From assembly GCF_000960085.1 (NCBI RefSeq), contig NZ_JYGT01000010.1:1-64000 (forward strand): a stretch of DNA of 64,000 nt. The letters run 5' to 3'. How positions within the stretch are numbered: position 1 is the stretch's first letter; each line of letters opens with the position of its first letter. Below are positions 59,045-64,000 of this stretch, piece by piece. The notes beneath the pieces were generated by a model. That model did no database searches. It was not told the origin of the DNA and saw only the letters and a list, made by a program, of their open reading frames with translations. The stretch comes from Streptococcus infantis (GTDB lineage Bacteria; Bacillota; Bacilli; Lactobacillales; Streptococcaceae). The position numbers and the translations under genes are program-made.

Positions 59045-59362
59045 TTATTGTCCTTGACCAAGAATTTCTTCTCCAATTATTGAATCTAACTCTATCCATG
59101 CATCTTCAAGTTGACTAACAATAGAAGATTTATTTTTATTTGGATCGTCTTTTAGATTGAGATACCAAATATGTGTTAATTTTGGTATTTCATATAAATA
59201 AGACGCTAGTCTTTTTTCAATTAGATTATGATTATGAGTATAATGCTTTATTTCATTCAAAATTTTTAATAATTCTTGGTAGTCCTTTACATCAAATTCA
59301 AGATCCATTCTGACCTTATCAATAAAACTATTATTTTCAAGTTTTTCTAATAATTCTTTCAT
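59045..59362 (-). CDS. Putative immunity protein, unrecognised family
   Basis: From ATG 59362 (the frame extends 9 bp further upstream to 59371) the protein has 105 residues. It is helical with the segment LEDAWIELDSIIGEEILGQ near the end. No family is recognised. It is paired with the ankyrin gene by a 3-bp gap. Confidence 0.5.
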   Translation of the reverse strand: MKELLEKLENNSFIDKVRMDLEFDVKDYQELLKILNEIKHYTHNHNLIEKRLASYLYEIPKLTHIWYLNLKDDPNKNKSSIVSQLEDAWIELDSIIGEEILGQGQ

Positions 59363-59430
59363 GGTAACCACCTTTAAGTTATATAAAGCAAAGGATTACT
59401 TCTGCTGAAATAGTTTATTTATTTTTAAAG

Positions 59431-59907
59431 TTAAGCGTTCAGTCCAATAGAAATAGATAACACATCTTCCTCATTGTCGAGTAGAGATATATCGATGACT
59501 TTATCTATTTTATGACTAAAGAATTTTAAACAATAAAAATTAGGTTTGTTTATTAATTCTAGCCAATTGCTAATATTTTTTATTTTGATCATAAACAATG
59601 GGAATAATTCTATTGGTGTTTCGGCCGAATCATTTATTCCTCCATAAAAGTATACATAAGCAATGTCATTTTCCTCTGGTGCAAAAAAATTTAATAGTTC
59701 ATTTTTTATCGATAAACTAAAATTTTCCTTTGATAATTCTATATTTCTATAGGGGGGAAAAGTACGATTTATTATTTCACATGAGAGTGGATATGGAATA
59801 ATTTTTTCAGAATCTGAAATTAAATTATTTAAAAAATGAATTTCTTTCATTTTTTTCATTAAATGATTCTGTTTTAAAGTAAAGCTCTTATCTTCTAAAG
59901 TTGTCAT
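59431..59907 (-). CDS. Putative immunity protein, unrecognised family
   Basis: The 158 residues start MTTLEDKSFTLKQNHLMKKM and contain YVYFYGGINDSAETPIELFP. No family is recognised. It starts 4 bp after the stop of the toxin tail at 59912-60104, so it is the probable partner of that toxin. It is intact. Confidence 0.6.
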   Translation of the reverse strand: MTTLEDKSFTLKQNHLMKKMKEIHFLNNLISDSEKIIPYPLSCEIINRTFPPYRNIELSKENFSLSIKNELLNFFAPEENDIAYVYFYGGINDSAETPIELFPLFMIKIKNISNWLELINKPNFYCLKFFSHKIDKVIDISLLDNEEDVLSISIGLNA

Positions 59908-59911
59908 GATA

Positions 59912-60104
59912 CTATTTCCTATGTGGTACGGTTACATTATCTTTGTAGGATTTCCAAGAAAATGCACCATTCCCATTATTTCTTTTTTGAATAAGAATTC
60001 CATCCATTTTGGAAGTAGCTACATGCCAGTGTGGACAAGGATGTTTTGCAATCTGAACGGCTGGTGCGCATACTTGTAAACTCGCTCATCTTTTTCAGAC
60101 GACC
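59912..60104 (-). pseudogene. RHS-core end joined to a toxin tail, frameshifted
   Basis: Starting at a perfect DUS (GRLKK), the RHS segment continues in another frame, DERVYKYAHQPFRLQN. After a further frameshift a toxin tail KHPCPHWHVATSKMDGILIQ and GAFSWKSYKDNVTVPHRK ends at TAG 59912. The block with the RHS C-terminal signature is missing, so a deletion joins core and tail. The class of toxin is unknown. Confidence 0.65.
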
Positions 60105-60105
60105 T
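60094..60105 (-). repeat. DNA uptake sequence, perfect AGGTCGTCTGAA
   Basis: Marks the right end of the RHS remnant, as at 52594-52605. Confidence 0.85.
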
Positions 60106-60113
60106 TGATATTT

Positions 60114-60140
60114 TGTTGGGTCTTGACCCAACCTACGCTT
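60114..60140. repeat. Neisserial-type intergenic repeat, copy 1
   Basis: ttgttgggtcttgacccaac then ctacgctt; a near-identical copy follows the DUS at 61508-61519. The sequence is a small inverted repeat (ttgggtc/gaccca). Confidence 0.65.
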
Positions 60141-60202
60141 TCTAGAAATATTTACAGTTATTTGGATTTTGATTAGCTTTATATAGTTTGAAGGATTTAA
60201 AA

Positions 60203-60514
60203 TTAGCAAATTATAAAAGAATTCAGATTTAAAATGAATGTATTTAAATCTCTCTTCCATAACTTAATGCTCTTAGAAAAGTATAATGATATAGCTGGCT
60301 CTTCAGATAAAAAACATGCATAACTTTTTTCGATTGGTAAAACTTCCAAGTCATCCATTCCTTCAAAAGCTAGAGTACAAGTTTTGTTTGGTTGGTATCT
60401 ATGACGAATAGTCCAAAATTCTGATATATCTAAATCATTTCCTTCTGATTCTTTCAAAACAATCCAGTTATGGTTATGTAATTGGTCTCTTAAATCTTCA
60501 ATATGATATTTCAT
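60203..60514 (-). CDS. Putative immunity protein, unrecognised family
   Basis: The 103-residue protein begins MKYHIEDLRDQLHNHNWIVL and contains TCTLAFEGMDDLEVLPIEKS. No family is recognised. It follows a short RHS piece (60532-60595) by 17 bp. Its 3' half lies beside AT-rich sequence with no other gene. Confidence 0.55.
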   Translation of the reverse strand: MKYHIEDLRDQLHNHNWIVLKESEGNDLDISEFWTIRHRYQPNKTCTLAFEGMDDLEVLPIEKSYACFLSEEPAISLYFSKSIKLWKRDLNTFILNLNSFIIC

Positions 60515-60531
60515 AGTATATTTCCCTCTAG

Positions 60532-60595
60532 TTATACTACATCCGGGTCGTAGGCGTAGCAGCGGTTAAGTACGGTACAAAAAAGATCGTCTAAA
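60532..60595 (-). pseudogene. Short RHS-core remnant
   Basis: The minus strand reads TVLNRCYAYDPDVV, then TAA; compare DLFNRHYAYDKAAN at 51074-51151. It begins with a decayed DUS, AGATCGTCTAAA (60584-60595). Confidence 0.6.
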
Positions 60596-60606
60596 AATAT
60601 CGAATC

Positions 60607-61059
60607 TTACTTTTTGGTTTTTTTCTTAGGATTTAATTCTTCTTTACGTTGCTTATAAAATTGCCAATATTTTTTGTCTTCCATAGAGAAAGGTGTGTAA
60701 CGTAGCTCATTATAAGTTAGGTCAAAATATTTATAGGCATTTTCCATATCACCCAATTCGTAATAAACGATTCCTGTCCATATAAACACACCTGCTGCAG
60801 GTTCATCTTTTCGTGCCTCAAGTGCAATTAACATCCACTCAAGGGCTTTTTGATAATCACCTAATCTTTTATAATTTTCTGAAATACCACAGGCGATTGC
60901 CGAAGTAGGCTCAACGAATTGAGTGGCTGGTTTAGGTAAAAGGTCCCATGCTTGATTCAGAATATCAATGCGTTCCTCCAGCGTAGTAGCATCATTTGAG
61001 TTACATACAAAATCATTGATTTGTTTGTTTAATTCATAATTTACTTGATCTAAATACAT
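60607..61059 (-). CDS. TPR-like protein, probable immunity
   Basis: The 150-residue protein contains two helical repeat pairs like tetratricopeptide repeats (SENYKRLGDYQKALEWMLIA and TGIVYYELGDMENAYKYFDL) and a basic C-terminal tail. Similar small TPR proteins occur as immunity genes. It lies 25 bp downstream of the RHS fragment at 61085-61519. Confidence 0.65.
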   Translation of the reverse strand: MYLDQVNYELNKQINDFVCNSNDATTLEERIDILNQAWDLLPKPATQFVEPTSAIACGISENYKRLGDYQKALEWMLIALEARKDEPAAGVFIWTGIVYYELGDMENAYKYFDLTYNELRYTPFSMEDKKYWQFYKQRKEELNPKKKTKK

Positions 61060-61238
61060 AATTTCTCCTTCTTACGTGCATTCTTTAAAGAGTATTTATT
61101 ACCATGTTGGTCCGGTTGTGTACCTGTGCCAAGGGTTCGTAGGAATCCGGGTCGGTGTAGAGATAGGTATATCTGCCGTCCGGGTGGACTTCCTGCAAGA
61201 GGTGGCTGCCGTCCCAAACGAATCCGATTTCCTCTTCA

Positions 61239-61273
61239 AGGCCGTCTGAAACTTCTTCGTTTTTCAGACGCCT
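61239..61273. repeat. Inverted pair of DUS inside RHS coding sequence
   Basis: Plus strand AGGCCGTCTGAA (61239-61250, perfect) and minus strand AGGCGTCTGAA (61263-61273, one base short). Confidence 0.8.
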
Positions 61274-61507
61274 TTTGCCTATCCTTCTGCCCAAGGCGTC
61301 GTAGGTGTAGGTCCAAGTCTCTTTCGTACCGTCTTTTTTGAAGAATTCCGCCTTAACCAGTTGGTCGTGCAGATCGTAGAAGTAGTTCTGTACTTCGCCG
61401 TCGGGCAGGACGGTGGCGGTACGGTTGCCGTTGAAGTCGTAGTGGTAGCGGACGGTTTCGGTAACGGGCAGATACAGCATATTGTACTGCGCATCGCGCC
61501 AGTCGGT

Positions 61508-61519
61508 TTCAGACGACCT
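61508..61519 (-). repeat. DNA uptake sequence, perfect AGGTCGTCTGAA
   Basis: Marks the 5' end of the RHS fragment; followed (to the right) by ctttggcatttgttgggtct. Confidence 0.85.
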
Positions 61520-61525
61520 TTGGCA

Positions 61526-61554
61526 TTTGTTGGGTCTTGACCTAGCCTACGCTT
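61526..61554. repeat. Neisserial-type intergenic repeat, copy 2
   Basis: ttgttgggtcttgacctagc then ctacgctt; about 90% identical to copy 1 at 60114-60140. Both copies sit 8-10 bp after a DUS. Confidence 0.65.
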
Positions 61555-62008
61555 GCTGAATAAGGAACTCTTCAAATTGAGTTGGCAAAGAGGGATGAAT
61601 ATCATGTAAATCAATAATTATAATTGAAATTAAGTCATCAATATCTCCTCCTTCTTTTGCAATTTCTTCCTTTTCGTAATCGTACATAGTATAGATAATA
61701 AGATTTAAAAAAAATCTAAAACCTTCTGAGCTTGAATCAAATAATTTCCATGCTTGGACACGTTTACTTATTAATGAATTTAATGATATAGAGCTGTTAT
61801 AATAATTTTCACTTGCTAATAAAAAACTTAATGATATATCAGTATTTTTATTATTTAAAAATATTTTTTCTTTAATGTTAATCTGTGAATTATTTTCATA
61901 AAATTTTTTTAGGAAATCTCTTAGCTTATTAATTAAAAAAATTTCATTTTTCTGGTTTTTTTCTAAAAACTCAGAAATATTATTCATAATTTCATTTATA
62001 TCATACAT
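61547..62008 (-). CDS. Putative immunity protein, unrecognised family
   Basis: The 153-residue, very AT-rich, helical protein begins MYDINEIMNNISEFLEKNQK and ends EEFLIQQA. It starts 2 bp after the stop codon of the deaminase-like toxin tail (62011), the usual place of the cognate immunity gene. No family is recognised. Confidence 0.6.
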   Translation of the reverse strand: MYDINEIMNNISEFLEKNQKNEIFLINKLRDFLKKFYENNSQINIKEKIFLNNKNTDISLSFLLASENYYNSSISLNSLISKRVQAWKLFDSSSEGFRFFLNLIIYTMYDYEKEEIAKEGGDIDDLISIIIIDLHDIHPSLPTQFEEFLIQQA

Positions 62009-62010
62009 GA

Positions 62011-62546
62011 CTATTTTTTACCTTTCATTCTTAAGAATCTTAATACCCATGCACAACTACTACACGGTGCTTTAAGTGTATCATCAGCAAGATTATAAGT
62101 TTCTGATGTTCCGTTTTTAACGATTTTTCTTAAATCAGATATTTTTTTATAATAGCCTTACCCCCTTTTTTTGATAGTACTAATGGATCAATCAATCCCA
62201 GCGCATTCATCGAAAACTGATAAAAGTTTGTCCCTCCCATCAATCCAATCTGATCCTGATTCACAAACCGCCCGACGTTCGGCTCATAGTACCTGAAGAA
62301 GTTGTAATGCAGCCCCGTCTCGCGGTCGGCATATTGGTTTTGCCGTCTGAACGGCTGATTCGCATTCAGATAGACGCGTTCGTCCTTTTTCGGATGACCC
62401 CAGCCGGTGTAGTTGCTGAACCATAAGAGGTTGCCATCCTTATCGGTCATCTCTCTCGGGATACCGATTTGGTCGCAGTGGAAGTAGTGGGCTTGTTGGC
62501 CGATTTCACCGTCTTCGTTGATCCAGTTGTGTACCTGTGCAGGTGT
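62011..62546 (-). pseudogene. RHS-core end with deaminase-like toxin tail, frameshifted
   Basis: The RHS part reads [49 protein letters not shown] and GRFVNQDQIGLMGG, then LIDPLVLSKKGGKAI. A one-base shift in the A7 run at about 62143-62149 is needed to reach the tail KKISDLRKIVKNGTSETYNL, ADDTLKAPCSSCAWVLRFLR, which stops at TAG 62011. PCSSC in this position resembles the zinc-binding PCxxC of deaminase-fold toxins. Confidence 0.7.
62340..62351 (+). repeat. DUS variant TTGCCGTCTGAA
   Basis: One mismatch to ATGCCGTCTGAA; inside the RHS coding sequence. Confidence 0.7.
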
Positions 62547-62547
62547 T

Positions 62548-62608
62548 CGTGCGTTCCGCGCACACCCTACGTTGGGATTGGAAGTTTTGTGCAGGCTACG
62601 GCTTGCTT
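62548..62608. repeat. Shared tail repeat, copy 4
   Basis: tcgtgcgttccgcgcacacc, ctacgttgggattggaagtt, then gcaggctacggcttgct; it lies between an immunity gene and the next RHS fragment, as the other copies do. Confidence 0.7.
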
Positions 62609-62626
62609 ACTATTAAGAAAAGTTAA

Positions 62627-63184
62627 TTATTCCACAGTTTCAGCAGCTTCTTTTAACCAAATTTGGATTGATTCGATAGGATTTAATTTTTTCGCACGAA
62701 TAGTATTTGTATAATCGGGTGGTAATACTTCAACATTAATCATTATTTCTGAACGAGCTTGATTTAAGGAGAATATCCCCTTCATATCACACCGATGAAG
62801 TGCTTCCTCCATCGCATTAATCCGAAAATTGAATTCTTTTTCATATTCCACTTCTGTTTTTAATGAGTGAATATCAATACGATCTAAGAAAGCTTGATTT
62901 ACTTGATGGAAATATTGTGAACCAAACTCTAAGTAAGGACTATCTATCGAAGACCATTTAAAATCTGCAATATCATAAGCATCCCAATTTTGAGCAATGC
63001 TTTGTTTTTTTAGTGCTTCATATGACCAAGCACTCACAAAAGGAGCCAGTGCCTCACCTGTGGTACTTAACACAAAGAAGTAAAAAGTTTCATTTGTCGA
63101 ATTGAACAAATCTATAGCCGCCTGACTTGTTGCCTCTTCGATTGTAGCAACTAACTTTTCAAATATATCATCAGAATAATTCAT
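62627..63184 (-). CDS. DUF4303 family immunity-type protein
   Basis: The 185-residue protein begins MNYSDDIFEKLVATIEEATS. The pattern TFYFFVLSTTGEALAPFVSA and WSYEALKKQ fits the DUF4303 family, which is often found beside polymorphic toxins. Its ATG overlaps the toxin stop codon (ATGA, 63181-63184), so toxin and immunity were translationally coupled. The GC content is higher than that of most neighbours. The gene is intact. Confidence 0.75.
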   Translation of the reverse strand: MNYSDDIFEKLVATIEEATSQAAIDLFNSTNETFYFFVLSTTGEALAPFVSAWSYEALKKQSIAQNWDAYDIADFKWSSIDSPYLEFGSQYFHQVNQAFLDRIDIHSLKTEVEYEKEFNFRINAMEEALHRCDMKGIFSLNQARSEIMINVEVLPPDYTNTIRAKKLNPIESIQIWLKEAAETVE

Positions 63185-63726
63185 CCTGCTAACTCCTTAA
63201 GTATTACATTTTTTAATCTATCTCGTACCTTTTCATGAAATTTTCTATTATGCATTTCATTATGAGGGCGAGGATGACCAACAGCGATCCCATTAGCAGG
63301 ATCATTAATATCAATATTGTAGTCTCTTAAAATCTGACGAGATTCTATAGCAGGTTCCCAAACATCAACCCACTCCTACGCATTCGGCGCAAAACGATAA
63401 AAGTTAAATCCACCTTCCAACCCAATCGGATCCTGATTCACAAACCGACCCGCATCAGGATCATAATAGCTGAAGAAGTTGTAATGCAACCCCGTCTCAC
63501 GGTCGGCATCCTGGTTTTGCAGGCGGAAGGGTAGGTGAGCAGTTCCGGATATGTTGGTTTCGTTCTTCAGTTTGCCCCAGCCGTAATAATCCCCGAACCA
63601 AACCAGGTTGCCGTCCTTATCGGTCATCTCACGCGGGATGCCGATTTGGTCGCAGTGGAAGTAGTGGATTTGTTGGCGGCTTTCGCCGTCTTCGTTGGTC
63701 CAGTTGTGTACCTGTGCGTACCTCAC
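63181..63726 (-). pseudogene. RHS-core end with AHH-type nuclease toxin tail, interrupted by TAG
   Basis: The RHS part includes [29 protein letters not shown], the [15 protein letters not shown] block and [20 protein letters not shown], ending FAPNA at TAG 63376-63378. The frame continues past it: EWVDVWEPAIESRQILRDYN, IDINDPANGIAVGHPRP, HNEMHNRKFHEKV to TGA 63181. The NG...H...H pattern matches the C-terminal half of AHH nucleases; the AHH motif itself is missing. It is coupled to DUF4303 immunity. Confidence 0.75.
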
Positions 63727-63770
63727 ATGCCCTATGTCAGGATTGGAAGTTTCATGTGGGCTACAACTTA
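63716..63770. repeat. Shared tail repeat, copy 5
   Basis: cgtacctcacatgccctatg, tcaggattggaagtttcatg, then tgggctacaactta; it ends next to the stop codon of the partial gene at 63772. Confidence 0.65.
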
Positions 63771-63771
63771 C

Positions 63772-64000
63772 TCATTCATCTTCATAAGCATCACCATAGC
63801 TTTGAAAAGAGGAATCTAACCAAAACCATTCTTTTTCATTGGAAACCAATTTCTCCAGTAGTTCTGTAAATGACTTAGCAATAATGGGAGACTCATCAGG
63901 TGTAGCATGAGTTTCTATAAAACTATCATAACAAAAACCAAATCTTTTTTCATTTAAGTCTATACTGATATATTGACTGAGCTCTTGTGAAGATGCAATC
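63772..64000 (-). CDS. SUKH (SMI1/KNR4) family immunity protein, copy 2 (5' part outside window)
   Basis: The 76 codons visible (IASSQELSQYISIDLNEKRF then FCYDSFIETHATPDES) match the C-terminal half of the gene at 55512-56012, with few substitutions (G to S, F to Y, K to E, N to D). The neighbouring tail repeat is present in both. This is a recent duplication or a second transfer of the same cassette. Confidence 0.85.
   Translation of the reverse strand, partial: IASSQELSQYISIDLNEKRFGFCYDSFIETHATPDESPIIAKSFTELLEKLVSNEKEWFWLDSSFQSYGDAYEDE

Larger units (their letters stand above)
61085..61519 (-). pseudogene. RHS-core middle fragment
   Basis: The 145-codon open segment starts at the DUS and reads SETDWRDAQYNMLYLPVTET, then YD-repeats (YHYDFNGNRTATVLP, YTYDALGRRIGKR, FVWDGSHLLQEVHPDGRYTY) and AQVHNRTNM, after which it stops at TAA 61085. 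It has the highest GC of the right arm and contains an inverted pair of DUS (61239-61273) inside its coding sequence. It is a fragment of a much larger RHS gene. Confidence 0.85.

Noticed and set aside
59976-60260. 94-codon minus-strand ORF
   Set aside because: It crosses a DUS and intergenic repeat and reads the RHS/toxin remnant in a wrong frame; the natural frames give known RHS sequence.
51070-64000. The island as a prophage or ICE
   Set aside because: No integrase, structural, relaxase or transfer genes, and no attachment-type direct repeats were visible inside the window.

Overview
The window is chromosomal DNA of a Streptococcus of the mitis/oralis type. Supporting signs are the low GC, the linkage groups (hprK-lgt, pst operon-phoU, murB-potABCD, lspA-rluD, rnc-smc-ftsY), a BOX repeat, many extended -10 promoters (TGnTATAAT) and an LPxTG surface protein. 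The last 13 kb (about 51.07 kb to the right edge) look foreign: they hold fragments of proteobacterial-type RHS genes, many small orphan immunity genes, and about fifteen 12-bp DNA uptake sequences (DUS) typical of Neisseria.

Layout. 1-642: C-terminus of a repeat-rich LPxTG protein. 795-971: rpsU. 1036-1997: wreck of a PoNe-type (DUF1910/DUF1911-like) immunity gene. 2133-4644: hprK, lgt and two small envelope proteins. 4730-10903: hemW, acyl-ACP thioesterase, HAD phosphatase, membrane protein, spx, UPF0223, inositol phosphatase family, rRNA methyltransferase. 11014-15932: phosphate uptake operon pstS-C-A-B-B-phoU. 16089-19977: amino-acid binding protein, MocR-type regulator, BOX element, budA, YhfC protease. 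20093-24918: murB and potABCD. 25042-27586: possible competence promoter with a small ORF, GIY-YIG protein, coiled-coil/PASTA membrane protein. 27630-30978: T-box leader, LURP-one protein, alaS. 31173-33863: SPFH/zinc-ribbon protein and three membrane proteins, two with zinc ribbons. 33957-51029: gdhA, pyrD, holA, sodA, LysR regulator, lspA, rluD, ffh, ylxM, rnc, smc, TRIC channel, two HAD phosphatases, ftsY.

51.07-64 kb: every gene points leftward, on the minus strand. The unit is [RHS core fragment][toxin tail][immunity gene][short shared tail repeat], repeated with progressive decay. Toxin tails I can read include an HNH nuclease, an AHH-type nuclease and a deaminase-like tail, all broken by stops or frameshifts. 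Immunity genes include SUKH (SMI1/KNR4), barstar-like, ankyrin, TPR-like and DUF4303 proteins plus several I do not recognise. This is the form of a polyimmunity locus: toxins decay while immunity genes stay intact. Several RHS fragments start exactly at a DUS, which suggests that DUS-bearing neisserial DNA was taken up and recombined, possibly by an oral streptococcus. A chimeric assembly is the main alternative and cannot be excluded from sequence alone.

No rRNA, tRNA, CRISPR array, IS element or prophage was seen.
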